Shown here: positions 1-8,312 of the stretch, in pieces
Layout: the number at the start of each line of letters is the position of its first letter
How positions within the stretch are numbered: the first letter of the stretch is position 1
NCBI RefSeq assembly: GCF_020524495.1
Contig: NZ_JAIVLB010000005.1
Coordinates: 42,763-106,762, forward strand
Source of the DNA: Bacillus stratosphericus
GTDB lineage: Bacteria > Bacillota > Bacilli > Bacillales > Bacillaceae
DNA: 64,000 nt
Direction of reading: 5' to 3'
Translations under genes and position numbers: made by a program
Notes under the pieces: generated by a model
Told to the model about the DNA's origin: nothing
The model's input: the letters and a program-made list of their open reading frames with translations, nothing else
Database searches by the model: none

Positions 1-1418
1 CTTCTACGGTGGTGTTAAGTGTGACATTTTTGCTGTTATTGGCCATTCATCCACTTTACTTATTTGATATTGGTTTTCAGCTTTCATACGTGGTGACGTT
101 TTTTATTTTGTTGTCTGCCAGGATCTTATCAAAAGCGAAAAGTGCGGTGATGCAGTTATTTCTCATTTCTTTTGTTGCGCAGCTTGCTTCGCTCCCTATT
201 CTTTTATATCACTTTCAGCAATTTTCTTTGCTGAGCATTCCCTTAAATATGATCTTTGTGCCTTTTTATACAACGGTTGTCATGCCGCTGTCTTTATTCT
301 TTTTTCTTTTGTCTATTGTGTACCTTCCGCTTGGTCAAAAAATGTTTCAGCTACTTGATTGGGTGATCCAGCTTAGCCATCATTTATCAGCATATATAGC
401 TAATTATGAGGGGTTCAATCTGATCTTTATGAAATCTACTTGGTGGCATATTCTTCTTGAAGTTGGATCTATTATCTTTCTGCTATTTGTGCTGGAGACC
501 AAAACTTCCGTGAAATCTTATATTTTGCCCATTCTTTTTCTCATTGTAGTGCTGAGCGCACACTATCTTACTCCAAATTTTCTTCATAAAGGTGAGGTTA
601 CGATGCTGGATGTAGGGCAGGGGGATAGTTTGTTTATTCAGCTTCCTCATCGAAAGGGGAATCTATTAGTGGATACAGGAGGTAGACTTTCTTTTAAAGA
701 AGAACCGTGGAAAAAAAGACGAAAAGTATCTACGATCAGTGATCAAACGCTCATTCCTTTTCTGCATTCTAAAGGAATAGCGAAACTCGATTTTCTTATC
801 CTCACACATGCGGATCAAGACCACATGGGGGAAGCAGTCCGTTTAATACAAAGAAACAAAGTAAAGCGGCTGGCTGTGCCAAAAGGCTTTGCTCGAAGTC
901 CAGAAGATGCACAAATATTAAAAGAAGCAGCTAGTAAAGGAGTCCCTGTTGATGAATTAGAGAGAGGGGATAAGCTAAAAATTGGAGGTCAAGAATTTGA
1001 GATTCTTCATCCAGCTCAAGGCAAAGTGACAACGAAGAATAATGATTCACTCGTTCTAACGTTTACTCTTGGCGGGAAGCACTTTATATTGACGGGTGAC
1101 CTTGAACAAGAAGGCGAACGGGACATCATAAAAGCTTATCCTTATTTGCACACGGATGTACTAAAGGTTGGACATCACGGGAGCAAGGGATCAACAAGTG
1201 AAGAATGGCTTCAGCATCTAATGCCGTCATATGCAATGATTTCGGCAGGTGAAAGAAATCGTTATCATCATCCCCATCAAGAAGTATTGAAAAAATTGAA
1301 TGATCATCAGTTGAGGGTGTACCGTACAGATCTAGATGGAAGTGTGACCTATGAATTTATTGATCAGAATGGAACGTTTTACTCGCACTCTCCATATGAT
1401 ATCTTACAAAATCAATAA
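1..1418 (+). CDS. comEC: ComEC DNA uptake channel, 5'-truncated by the window edge
   Basis: ComEC is the polytopic membrane channel that carries transforming single-stranded DNA into the cell. The window opens inside the gene, so the N-terminal half is missing: about 472 codons are present of roughly 770 usual in Bacillus. The first ~185 codons encode several hydrophobic helices (competence domain). The rest is a metallo-beta-lactamase-like domain: a TMLDVGQGDS strand near 600-630, the metal-binding HADQDH motif at 807-824, and a GHHGSKG motif near 1170-1190. This domain is proposed to degrade the non-transported strand. The last gene of the comE operon in relatives, it is followed here by the convergent yqzM. 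Identification is secure; the first in-frame GTG visible (9) is not the true start. Confidence 0.95.
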   Translation, partial: STVVLSVTFLLLLAIHPLYLFDIGFQLSYVVTFFILLSARILSKAKSAVMQLFLISFVAQLASLPILLYHFQQFSLLSIPLNMIFVPFYTTVVMPLSLFFFLLSIVYLPLGQKMFQLLDWVIQLSHHLSAYIANYEGFNLIFMKSTWWHILLEVGSIIFLLFVLETKTSVKSYILPILFLIVVLSAHYLTPNFLHKGEVTMLDVGQGDSLFIQLPHRKGNLLVDTGGRLSFKEEPWKKRRKVSTISDQTLIPFLHSKGIAKLDFLILTHADQDHMGEAVRLIQRNKVKRLAVPKGFARSPEDAQILKEAASKGVPVDELERGDKLKIGGQEFEILHPAQGKVTTKNNDSLVLTFTLGGKHFILTGDLEQEGERDIIKAYPYLHTDVLKVGHHGSKGSTSEEWLQHLMPSYAMISAGERNRYHHPHQEVLKKLNDHQLRVYRTDLDGSVTYEFIDQNGTFYSHSPYDILQNQ

Positions 1419-1440
1419 AAAACTGCCAAAAAGGCAGTCA
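1415..1440 (-). terminator. intrinsic terminator of yqzM, possibly shared with comEC
   Basis: A CTGCC/GGCAG hairpin with a five-base loop (1423-1437) is followed on the minus strand by a run of T residues (complement of 1416-1422). It is therefore a good terminator for yqzM. On the plus strand the T-run is weak, so comEC termination here is less certain. Confidence 0.75.
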
Positions 1441-1456
1441 TTTACAGTCATGAAGT

Positions 1457-1591
1457 TTAAGATCCAACGAGGTGTATGATTGTTGCCAAAATAAACATTG
1501 AGGCGAAAAATCCGAATGTGACGACAAAACCAACAGCTGAGTCGGTCACATCATTCCGCTTGCTTTGAACATTTTTTTCAAATTCATTCAT
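1457..1591 (-). CDS. yqzM: YqzM small membrane protein (44 aa)
   Basis: A short gene on the minus strand between comEC and holA. It encodes a 44-residue protein beginning MNEFEKNVQSKRNDV, with one hydrophobic helix at about residues 20-41, ending LVGS. B. subtilis has YqzM at this place with the same length as I remember it. An AGGAGGG ribosome binding site (1598-1604) sits seven bases before the chosen ATG (1589-1591). Another in-frame ATG two codons upstream overlaps that site and is less likely. The function is unknown; the single helix suggests a membrane peptide. Confidence in it being a real gene is good because of the ribosome binding site, its own terminator and conserved position. 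Confidence 0.82.
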   Translation of the reverse strand: MNEFEKNVQSKRNDVTDSAVGFVVTFGFFASMFILATIIHLVGS

Positions 1592-1753
1592 TTTCATCCC
1601 TCCTGGCTAATTTTAGTATACTTGAACTCAATTGGAATTGCTAGAAGGTAAAGTAACCGTTTTCCACTTTCTTAATCATTTTATGAATATCGCCTGACAG
1701 CAAGCTGACCCGGGAGCTTGCGCCAGACGTTTACTATAAATGAGGAGGCGGCA

Positions 1754-1813
1754 CTTTCAGCTTCCTCTTTACTAATGTCCCAACACACTTTAGGATAGAG
1801 GAGGAAGTGAAAG
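1754..1813 (+). other. inverted repeat in the holA leader
   Basis: Positions 1754-1767 can pair with 1801-1813 (13 base pairs with one bulged base), enclosing a 33-base loop. The 3' arm ends directly before the GAGAGGG ribosome binding site of holA. Folding could influence holA translation, but whether this RNA is made and folds so is inference. Confidence 0.4.
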
Positions 1814-1828
1814 AGAGGGATTCAACAT

Positions 1829-2848
1829 ATGGTCTTTGATATATGGAATAATTTTAAAAAAAGGGATGTCCATCCCGTTTATTGCTTATATGGAAAAGAA
1901 ACATATTTGCTGCAAGAGACAGTTGCTAAACTGAGACAAGCTGTGGTTGACGAGGAGACAAAAGATTTTAATTACTCCGTCTTCGATATGGAAGAGGTGC
2001 CGCTTGAGCAGGCTGTGACAGACGCAGAAACCTTTCCGTTTATGGGAGAACGACGTCTCGTTGTGATCAAGAATCCTTATTTTCTCACAGCCGAAAAGAA
2101 AAAAGAGAAGATAGAGCATCAACTTTCCGTGTTAGAATCCTATTTAGAAAAGCCAGCGCCCTATACGATTCTTGTGTTATTAGCGCCATATGAAAAACTG
2201 GATGAACGTAAGAAAATCACCAAATTGCTAAAAAAGAAAGCGGCTGTAGTCGAGGCGAAAGAGTTAAATCCTAAAGAAACAACTGATTTTATGATCACGC
2301 TGGCTAAGACAGAAGGAAAAGCGATAACAGCCGATGCGGCTGAGCAGCTTGTGATGTTATGTGGCGGGAGTCTGTCCTCTCTTTTCCAAGAGGTTCGGAA
2401 GCTTAGTACATATATTGGAAAGCGGGAAGAAATTGAACTTTCTGATGTCAATCAGCTCGTGGCACGAAGCTTAGAGCAGAATATTTTTGAACTCATTAAC
2501 CAAATTGTGAACAGACGCCGCTCTGAGGCGATGCAAATGTTTTATGACCTGTTGAAACAAAATGAGGAGCCCATTAAAATATTGGCACTCATCTCAAATC
2601 AATTTCGATTGATTTTGCATACAAAATACTTCGCCCAGCAGGGATATGGCCAAAAACAAATTGCTTCAAATTTGAAGGTCCATCCATTCCGGGTTAAGCT
2701 CGCCATGGACCAGGCAAGACTGTTTTCAGAACAAGAGCTAAAGCAGATCGTGAAAGGGCTCTCCACCATCGATTATGAAATGAAAACGGGTAAAAAGGAC
2801 AAGCAGCTATTGTTAGAGCTTTTCTTGGTTCGGTTATTAGGTGCATAA
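1829..2848 (+). CDS. holA: DNA polymerase III subunit delta
   Basis: Delta subunit of the clamp loader (tau/delta/delta-prime), which opens the DnaN sliding clamp and loads it on primed DNA. The 339-residue product starts MVFDIWNNFKKRDVHPVY and carries the N-terminal nucleotide-fold opening with GKE at residues 22-24, as in YqeN/HolA of B. subtilis. Delta proteins use an AAA+ fold without a working ATPase site, consistent with the lack of a clear Walker A. The C-terminal third ends KTGKKDKQLLLELFLVRLL, as in relatives. It stands alone between the convergent yqzM and rpsT. A GAGAGGG ribosome binding site precedes the ATG, and a strong terminator follows. Confidence 0.95.
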   Translation: MVFDIWNNFKKRDVHPVYCLYGKETYLLQETVAKLRQAVVDEETKDFNYSVFDMEEVPLEQAVTDAETFPFMGERRLVVIKNPYFLTAEKKKEKIEHQLSVLESYLEKPAPYTILVLLAPYEKLDERKKITKLLKKKAAVVEAKELNPKETTDFMITLAKTEGKAITADAAEQLVMLCGGSLSSLFQEVRKLSTYIGKREEIELSDVNQLVARSLEQNIFELINQIVNRRRSEAMQMFYDLLKQNEEPIKILALISNQFRLILHTKYFAQQGYGQKQIASNLKVHPFRVKLAMDQARLFSEQELKQIVKGLSTIDYEMKTGKKDKQLLLELFLVRLLGA

Positions 2849-2884
2849 AAAAACGACCTTCTAAAAAGAGGGTCGTTTTTGTTT
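2849..2884. terminator. bidirectional terminator between holA and rpsT
   Basis: AAACGACC and GGTCGTTT arms (2851-2858 and 2871-2878) flank a short loop, with an A-run before and a T-run after. The hairpin therefore works as an intrinsic terminator in both directions, for holA on the plus strand and rpsT on the minus strand. Confidence 0.88.
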
Positions 2885-2900
2885 AGATGTATAATTGCCA

Positions 2901-2966
2901 GTCTGTCCTTATGGCTAAGCCGGTCAGGACGGACGTACAGTTAAACAGATGCCTCATCACTGAGGC
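2901..2966 (-). other. two hairpins in the rpsT 3' untranslated region
   Basis: Between the rpsT stop and its terminator the minus strand can form two stems. One is a six-base-pair GCCTCA/TGAGGC stem with a GTGA (GNRA type) loop at 2951-2966. The other is a longer imperfect stem, 2901-2909 with 2926-2934, containing a nested GGC/GCC. Neither has a T-run, so they are not ordinary terminators. Role unknown. Confidence 0.45.
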
Positions 2967-2976
2967 GATGCAATCA

Positions 2977-3243
2977 TTATGCAGAAAGTCCGTTTACGTG
3001 TTTAGCAAGTCTTGATTTGTAACGCGCGGCTGCGTTTTTGTGTACAAGACCAGTTTTAACGGCTTTGTCAATGCGTTTTGCAGCAGAAGAAAGAGCAGCT
3101 TTTGCTTGCTCAGCATCGTTGTTAGCTACAGAAACTTCAACTTGTTTAATCGCAGTACGCATCGCAGACTTGATTGTTGCATTGTGTGCACGGCGTTCGT
3201 TATTCGTTTTTGTACGTTTGATCGCTGATTTAATATTTGGCAT
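2977..3243 (-). CDS. rpsT: 30S ribosomal protein S20
   Basis: Small-subunit protein that binds 16S rRNA early in 30S assembly. The 88-residue, Lys/Arg/Ala-rich product begins [18 protein letters not shown] and ends [10 protein letters not shown], the expected length and ends for Bacillus S20. The ATG at 3243 is chosen because an AGGAGGTG ribosome binding site lies six bases before it; the GTG three codons upstream is inside that site. It is transcribed alone, convergent with holA and divergent from gpr, from a strong sigma-A promoter. The leader holds a near-perfect 26-base inverted repeat. Confidence 0.97.
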   Translation of the reverse strand: MPNIKSAIKRTKTNNERRAHNATIKSAMRTAIKQVEVSVANNDAEQAKAALSSAAKRIDKAVKTGLVHKNAAARYKSRLAKHVNGLSA

Positions 3244-3264
3244 ATGTTTCACCTCCTAAGATAC

Positions 3265-3290
3265 AACCTAAACACAATTGTCTTAAGGTT
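3265..3290 (-). repeat. 26-bp inverted repeat in the rpsT leader
   Basis: A 26-base palindrome with only two mismatched pairs (arms AACCT and AGGTT around an ACAATTGT core) lies about 20 bases after the predicted rpsT start of transcription and about 14 bases before the ribosome binding site. It could be a leader hairpin or an operator. Inference only. Confidence 0.5.
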
Positions 3291-3315
3291 AAATCTTCAC
3301 AATAGAACAAATTGT

Positions 3316-3344
3316 ATTCTATCAAACACACCATTAGAATGCAA
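3316..3344 (-). promoter_or_regulatory. sigma-A promoter of rpsT
   Basis: Minus strand: -35 TTGCAT (3339-3344), 17-base spacer, -10 TAGAAT (3316-3321). Predicted start near 3309 gives a leader of about 65 bases. Confidence 0.78.
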
Positions 3345-3380
3345 TATAAATGTAAAGTATTTTTCATTGATGAAGCGCTC

Positions 3381-3410
3381 GAATGTTTCTCTTCAGAGAT
3401 GGAAAGACTA
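3381..3410 (+). promoter_or_regulatory. sigma-F/sigma-G promoter of gpr
   Basis: GAATG (3381-3385), 15-base spacer, GGAAAGACTA (3401-3410). The -10 fits the forespore sigma-F pattern GGNNANAHTR and the -35 fits GMATR of sigma-G. It lies 32 bases before the gpr start, matching the known forespore expression of gpr. Confidence 0.65.
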
Positions 3411-3441
3411 CTGTTAATTACTTGGTGAAAGGAGCCTTTTC

Positions 3442-4557
3442 ATGAAGAAACAGAAACTTGATTTAAGCGCTTATCAAATTCGGACAGACTTGGCCGTTGA
3501 AACAAAAGAGATATTAGAACAAGAAAACGATCCTAATGTCATTAAAAAAGACGGCATTCAAGGGATTGTCGAGAAGGAAAAGGAAGAGAACGGCATCCGC
3601 ATACGCACTGTGGATATCGCGAAAGAAGGAGAAGAGATGACCGGAAAAAAGGCAGGTACATACTTGACGCTAGAGGCGCAGGGGATTCGTGAGAAGGATT
3701 CTGAGATGCAAGAAAAAGTAGTCGAAGTCTTCGCCCTTCATTTTGCTCAGTTTTTAAAAGACCGAGGAATTCAGGCAGATGCCAGCTGTCTTGTTGTGGG
3801 TTTAGGAAACTGGAATGTCACGCCAGATGCCCTAGGGCCACTTACAGTTGAAAACTTACTTGTGACCCGTCATCTATTTGAATTGCAGCCAGAAAATGTA
3901 CAGGAAGGCTATCGCCCAGTGTCTTCTTTATCACCTGGTGTGATGGGACTGACTGGTATTGAAACAAGTGACATTATACAAGGCGTGATAGAACGATCCA
4001 AGCCTGATTTTGTGATTGCCATCGATGCACTTGCCGCTCGTGCGGTGGAACGGGTGAATACAACGATTCAAATTTCTGATACAGGCATCCATCCAGGATC
4101 TGGTGTAGGGAATAAGCGTAAGGAATTAAGCAGAGATACATTGGGTATTCCAGTGATTGCAATTGGTGTTCCGACAGTTGTTGATGCAGTGACGATCGCA
4201 AGTGACACGATTGATTATGTCTTAAAGCATTTTGGTAGAGAACTGAAAGATGATAGCCCCTCCCGCTCTCTTGTGCCAGCTGGTCTGACATTTGGGAAGA
4301 AAAAAGTGTTAAACGAAGAAGACTTACCAGATGAAGAAACGCGTCAATCATTTCTAGGAATAGTAGGAACGCTTCCTGAAGAAGAAAAAAGACAGCTCAT
4401 CCATGAAGTGCTTGCGCCGCTAGGGCAAAACTTAATGGTAACGCCTAAGGAAGTGGATACATTCATTGACGACATGGCGAACGTAATCGCCAATGGATTA
4501 AACACAGCACTTCATGGTAAAATCTCTCAAGATAACATGGGATCTTATAATCATTAA
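3442..4557 (+). CDS. gpr: germination protease Gpr
   Basis: Aspartate-type endopeptidase made as a zymogen in the forespore. During germination it starts degradation of the small acid-soluble proteins that coat spore DNA. The 371 residues match the family length. The N-terminal ~15 residues form the propeptide. Conserved [10 protein letters not shown] (about 120-129) and IDALAAR (about 194-200) carry the two aspartates, D129 and D195, thought to be catalytic. AAAGGAG lies eight bases before the ATG. The gene is followed 66 bases later by spoIIP; no terminator lies between them, so partial co-transcription is possible although spoIIP is a mother-cell-type gene in relatives. Confidence 0.96.
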   Translation: MKKQKLDLSAYQIRTDLAVETKEILEQENDPNVIKKDGIQGIVEKEKEENGIRIRTVDIAKEGEEMTGKKAGTYLTLEAQGIREKDSEMQEKVVEVFALHFAQFLKDRGIQADASCLVVGLGNWNVTPDALGPLTVENLLVTRHLFELQPENVQEGYRPVSSLSPGVMGLTGIETSDIIQGVIERSKPDFVIAIDALAARAVERVNTTIQISDTGIHPGSGVGNKRKELSRDTLGIPVIAIGVPTVVDAVTIASDTIDYVLKHFGRELKDDSPSRSLVPAGLTFGKKKVLNEEDLPDEETRQSFLGIVGTLPEEEKRQLIHEVLAPLGQNLMVTPKEVDTFIDDMANVIANGLNTALHGKISQDNMGSYNH

Positions 4558-4623
4558 TCTGTTCTACTTTCTCTAGCTCGCTCATAGTGTAATTACTAGA
4601 AAGCGTGCTGGAGGGAGTAAATC

Positions 4624-5832
4624 ATGAAAAAAAGACCCCGCCGTCGTCGACAGTTGGTCGTTACGATTAATGGAACCAAAGTAGTGAAAAGTATTTTCTT
4701 GTTTATTGCCTCTCTTGTGGTCGTGTTTGTCATGTCAGGAGCTTTGACGTCCTTAAAACCTGAGCTTAGACCTCAAGCATCGTTGTATGGGGTGGCTGAT
4801 GAGCTGTCAGGAGCGTTCTTTGCCACACTGATGGGGATGGAAAACCAATATTTCGCCTCAGCAGTTCCAAAAAATCAAAAAGGGTTCAATTTCTCTGGAC
4901 TGTCACTCAAGCTTGCGACAAGTATCAATTTAGAAGATCCGCGCAGTTTTCTGGGAAGAGAGCTGCCAGGCTTTGAACATTTTGATACAAAAATCATCTT
5001 AGCGGGTGAAGGAACAGACTATACCAACATGCCAATGGAATCACCACCACCAAGTGAAGTTATCAAAGATGAGAAAGAAGCAAATTTAGCTGAGCTGGAC
5101 AAGCTTGATGAGGATGAGCCGAAAAAGCCTGTAAAAGAGCCAAACCGTTCTACAGGAAAACGAAAAGCCGTGTACATTTATCACACACATAATACGGAAT
5201 CATATTTGCCATTTTTAAAAGAGGAAACCAACCCAAACAATGCACGGCACTCAAAAGTAAACGTAACCCTTGTCGGGGAAATGTTTGGGAAGGCGCTTGA
5301 TCAACAAGGAGTCGGCAATATAGTAGACAAAACAGAAATTGAAAAAAGGCTTCTGCAAAAAGGATTAAAGTATCCACAATCGTATAATGAATCAAGATTG
5401 GTTGTAAAAGAAGCCCTCGCTAAAAATGATGACCTTGAATATTTAATTGATATTCACCGTGATTCAAGAAGAAAGAAAGATACCACTGTGGAGATCAAAG
5501 GGGAAAAATATGCGAGAATTGCATTTGTGATCGGGAAAAAGAATCAAAGCTATGAGAAGAATTTAAAGATAGCGACAGAATTTCACCATTTGATGGAAAA
5601 AAAATATAAAGGACTTAGCATCGGAGTGTTTGCTAAAGGAGAAATTGGCGATAATGGAATCTATAATCAAGATTTATCTGACAAAGCTCTTCTTTTAGAA
5701 TTTGGCGGTGTGGATAATAATATGGAAGAATTAAAAAATGCATCCAATGCGGCCGCTGATGTGTTCAGTGAAATTTTCTGGGACGCAGAAAAAGTAAATG
5801 GCAAGACAAAGGATGAGAAAAAACGTTCTTAA
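4624..5832 (+). CDS. spoIIP: stage II sporulation protein P, peptidoglycan amidase/endopeptidase
   Basis: Part of the SpoIID-SpoIIM-SpoIIP machine that thins septal peptidoglycan and drives engulfment of the forespore. The 402-residue protein has a basic N-terminus, one membrane helix at about 23-43, a low-complexity acidic/proline linker (about 138-178) and a C-terminal catalytic domain. Likely zinc ligands are in YIYHTHNTES (H187/H189), DIHRDS (H278) and LLLEFGG (E359). GGAGGG precedes the ATG. The stop overlaps the upstream region of yqxA, as in B. subtilis. In relatives it is under sigma-E; I did not find a convincing sigma-E promoter in the 66-base gap. Confidence 0.95.
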   Translation: MKKRPRRRRQLVVTINGTKVVKSIFLFIASLVVVFVMSGALTSLKPELRPQASLYGVADELSGAFFATLMGMENQYFASAVPKNQKGFNFSGLSLKLATSINLEDPRSFLGRELPGFEHFDTKIILAGEGTDYTNMPMESPPPSEVIKDEKEANLAELDKLDEDEPKKPVKEPNRSTGKRKAVYIYHTHNTESYLPFLKEETNPNNARHSKVNVTLVGEMFGKALDQQGVGNIVDKTEIEKRLLQKGLKYPQSYNESRLVVKEALAKNDDLEYLIDIHRDSRRKKDTTVEIKGEKYARIAFVIGKKNQSYEKNLKIATEFHHLMEKKYKGLSIGVFAKGEIGDNGIYNQDLSDKALLLEFGGVDNNMEELKNASNAAADVFSEIFWDAEKVNGKTKDEKKRS

Positions 5833-5845
5833 GGTGGTGACGGGC

Positions 5846-6178
5846 ATGGGCTCATTTATCGGAAAAACCATTATATTAGGGTTGGTCTTGCTGTTTGGTG
5901 TCTTTTTAGGAATGCAACAAGCGAATAATGGGATGCTGCAAATGAAGGGCTACCATGATCCAAAATTGAAAGGGGCCTTCTCCATTCAAGTGAATGACGA
6001 CCAAGAAAGAGAAGCTTCTATCTTAGGGACATCCGTCACAGAAAAGGATTTAGCAGAAAAACAAAAACAGCTTGAAGAAATGGAGAGCTTTAATGCCTTC
6101 TCAAAGGCCGGAAAAGCTCTATCTGATGGCATGACACATGCAGCCCGTTCTCTTTATGATTGGGTGAATGGAAAATAA
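5846..6178 (+). CDS. yqxA: YqxA, small membrane protein
   Basis: Gene of unknown function directly after spoIIP. The chosen ATG (5846) gives 110 residues and has an AAGGTGG ribosome binding site eight bases upstream. In-frame ATGs at 5798 and 5813, inside spoIIP, lack one. There is one membrane helix at about residues 6-24 (KTIILGLVLLFGVFLG), then an extracytoplasmic or cytoplasmic soluble tail with KQKQLEEME coiled-coil character. Its place next to spoIIP and shared transcription suggest a sporulation link, but this is inference. A terminator follows. Confidence 0.75.
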   Translation: MGSFIGKTIILGLVLLFGVFLGMQQANNGMLQMKGYHDPKLKGAFSIQVNDDQEREASILGTSVTEKDLAEKQKQLEEMESFNAFSKAGKALSDGMTHAARSLYDWVNGK

Positions 6179-6249
6179 ACATTAAATTTGGCAAAACCAA
6201 TCCAATTATTTCATTATGCCATGTTTAATGAAATATTCCCATTTTAATG

Positions 6250-6281
6250 AAAGCCGCTAATCGATGAGCGGCTTTTCTTGA
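6250..6281 (+). terminator. intrinsic terminator after yqxA
   Basis: AAGCCGC/GCGGCTT stem (6251-6257 and 6268-6274) followed by TTCTTGATTT. It ends the gpr-spoIIP-yqxA region ahead of the lepA promoter. Confidence 0.8.
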
Positions 6282-6287
6282 TTTCGA

Positions 6288-6316
6288 TTGAATCTTTACA
6301 ACCCTATTGATATAAT
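6288..6316 (+). promoter_or_regulatory. sigma-A promoter of lepA
   Basis: TTGAAT (6288-6293), 17-base spacer, TATAAT (6311-6316); the start codon lies 44 bases downstream. Confidence 0.75.
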
Positions 6317-6359
6317 CTATCCTAGCGCAACCCGCGTTTTATAGTAGGAGTGATAGATT

Positions 6360-8198
6360 GTGACTGATAAAGAAAAACGATTAGAACGGCAATCAAGAAT
6401 TCGAAATTTCTCCATTATCGCCCATATTGACCATGGAAAATCCACATTGGCGGACCGTATTTTGGAAAAAACAGCGGCGATTACTCAACGAGAAATGAAA
6501 GAACAATTACTTGATTCCATGGACTTAGAGCGTGAACGCGGCATTACAATTAAATTAAACTCTGTTCAACTGAAATATCAGGCGAAGGATGGAGAAGAAT
6601 ATATTATGCACCTGATTGATACACCAGGGCATGTCGACTTCACCTATGAGGTATCCCGAAGCCTGGCTGCCTGTGAAGGCGCAATTCTCGTTGTAGATGC
6701 AGCGCAAGGAATTGAAGCACAGACACTTGCAAACGTTTATTTAGCTCTTGATAACAACCTAGAAATTCTTCCGATAATCAATAAAATCGATTTGCCAAGT
6801 GCAGAGCCTGAGCGTGTAAGAAAAGAAATTGAAGATGTCATCGGTTTGGATGCATCTGAAGCTGTTTTGACATCTGCGAAGGCGGGCATTGGGATCGAGG
6901 ATATTTTAGAACAAATCGTAGAAAAAGTGCCGGCACCAGCTGGAGATCCAGAAGCACCTCTTCAAGCCCTTATTTTTGATTCCCTGTACGATGCGTATCG
7001 AGGCGTCATTGCATACATACGGATTGTCCAAGGAACCGTAAGACCCGGTCAGAAAATCAAAATGATGGCAACAGGAAAAGAATTTGAAGTGCTTGAAGTC
7101 GGCGTTTTCACACCGAAAGCAATGCCAACAGACGAACTCGCCGTTGGAGATGTTGGATATTTAACAGCTGCCATCAAAAATGTTGGGGATACACGTGTAG
7201 GGGATACGATCACTAGTGCGGAGAACCCTGCCAAAGAAGCACTGCCAGGATATAGAAAGCTGAACCCGATGGTGTACTGCGGACTTTATCCAATTGACAC
7301 AGCGAAATATAACGACTTACGTGAAGCGTTAGAAAAGCTTGAATTAAATGACTCTTCACTTCAATATGAGGCAGAGACATCCCAAGCACTTGGCTTCGGT
7401 TTCCGTTGCGGCTTTCTTGGAATGCTTCATATGGAAATCATCCAAGAACGAATTGAACGTGAATTTAAAATTGACCTCATTACGACAGCACCAAGTGTTA
7501 TTTACGATGTCTATATGACAGATGGAGAAAAAATCGTCGTAGATAACCCGTCCAATTTGCCTGATCCACAAAAGATTGAGCGAATTGAAGAACCATACGT
7601 CAAGGCTACAATGATGGTGCCAAATGATTACGTAGGCTCTGTCATGGAGCTTTGCCAAGGAAAACGCGGCAATTTCATTGATATGCAATATCTTGATGCC
7701 AACCGCGTCAGTATTGTTTATGAAATTCCTTTGGCAGAGATCGTTTACGAGTTCTTTGATCAGCTAAAGTCCAATACAAAAGGCTATGCATCCTTTGATT
7801 ACGAGCTGATAGGCTATCGTCCATCCACTCTTGTCAAAATGGATATTATGCTTAATGGCGAAAAAATCGATGCCCTTTCCTTTATTGTTCACCGCGATTA
7901 TGCATATGAACGAGGGAAGATCATTGTAGAAAAACTCAAAGAACTTATTCCACGCCAGCATTTTGAAGTACCAGTTCAGGCGGCAATCGGTCAAAAAATC
8001 GTGGCTCGTTCTACCATTAAGGCGATGCGTAAAAACGTACTTGCCAAATGTTATGGTGGAGACATTTCCCGGAAAAGAAAGCTTCTTGAGAAGCAAAAAG
8101 AAGGGAAAAAGCGCATGAAGCAAGTGGGCTCAGTTGAAGTCCCGCAAGAAGCATTCATGGCTGTGCTGAAAATGGATGACAGCACGCCGAAAAAATAA
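6360..8198 (+). CDS. lepA: elongation factor 4 (LepA), ribosomal GTPase
   Basis: Translational GTPase related to EF-G that acts on ribosomes in biogenesis or stalled states. The 612 residues match the family. GTPase motifs: AHIDHGKST (about 21-29), DTPGH (about 87-91) and NKID (141-144). The LepA-specific C-terminal domain ends with the Lys/Arg-rich [20 protein letters not shown] segment. It starts at a GTG (6360) with an AGGAGTG site upstream. It has its own promoter and is followed by hemW in the same order as in B. subtilis. Confidence 0.97.
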   Translation: MTDKEKRLERQSRIRNFSIIAHIDHGKSTLADRILEKTAAITQREMKEQLLDSMDLERERGITIKLNSVQLKYQAKDGEEYIMHLIDTPGHVDFTYEVSRSLAACEGAILVVDAAQGIEAQTLANVYLALDNNLEILPIINKIDLPSAEPERVRKEIEDVIGLDASEAVLTSAKAGIGIEDILEQIVEKVPAPAGDPEAPLQALIFDSLYDAYRGVIAYIRIVQGTVRPGQKIKMMATGKEFEVLEVGVFTPKAMPTDELAVGDVGYLTAAIKNVGDTRVGDTITSAENPAKEALPGYRKLNPMVYCGLYPIDTAKYNDLREALEKLELNDSSLQYEAETSQALGFGFRCGFLGMLHMEIIQERIEREFKIDLITTAPSVIYDVYMTDGEKIVVDNPSNLPDPQKIERIEEPYVKATMMVPNDYVGSVMELCQGKRGNFIDMQYLDANRVSIVYEIPLAEIVYEFFDQLKSNTKGYASFDYELIGYRPSTLVKMDIMLNGEKIDALSFIVHRDYAYERGKIIVEKLKELIPRQHFEVPVQAAIGQKIVARSTIKAMRKNVLAKCYGGDISRKRKLLEKQKEGKKRMKQVGSVEVPQEAFMAVLKMDDSTPKK

Positions 8199-8261
8199 GG
8201 TCCTCAAGGCAACCTGCTTTACAATGTTCGCCTTGATGTTTATAGTCGCAAACAAACAAAG

Positions 8262-8290
8262 GTGCCGCAGCAATAAACTGCGGCTCTTTA
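8262..8290 (+). terminator. weak terminator or attenuator between lepA and hemW
   Basis: A seven-base-pair GCCGCAG/CTGCGGC stem (8264-8270 and 8278-8284) followed by TCTTT, a short, interrupted T-run. It probably reduces rather than blocks read-through into hemW, 22 bases before the hemW start. Confidence 0.5.
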
Positions 8291-8312
8291 CCTGTAAAGA
8301 AGGTGTCATCAA

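Noticed and set aside
3974..4351. 125-codon open frame on the minus strand inside gpr
   Set aside because: It is a shadow of the gpr codons, with no ribosome binding site or recognisable protein features; gpr is intact.
6209..6235. ATTTCATTA/TAATGAAAT inverted repeat after yqxA
   Set aside because: AT-only stem with no T-run just before a proper terminator; easily explained by base composition.
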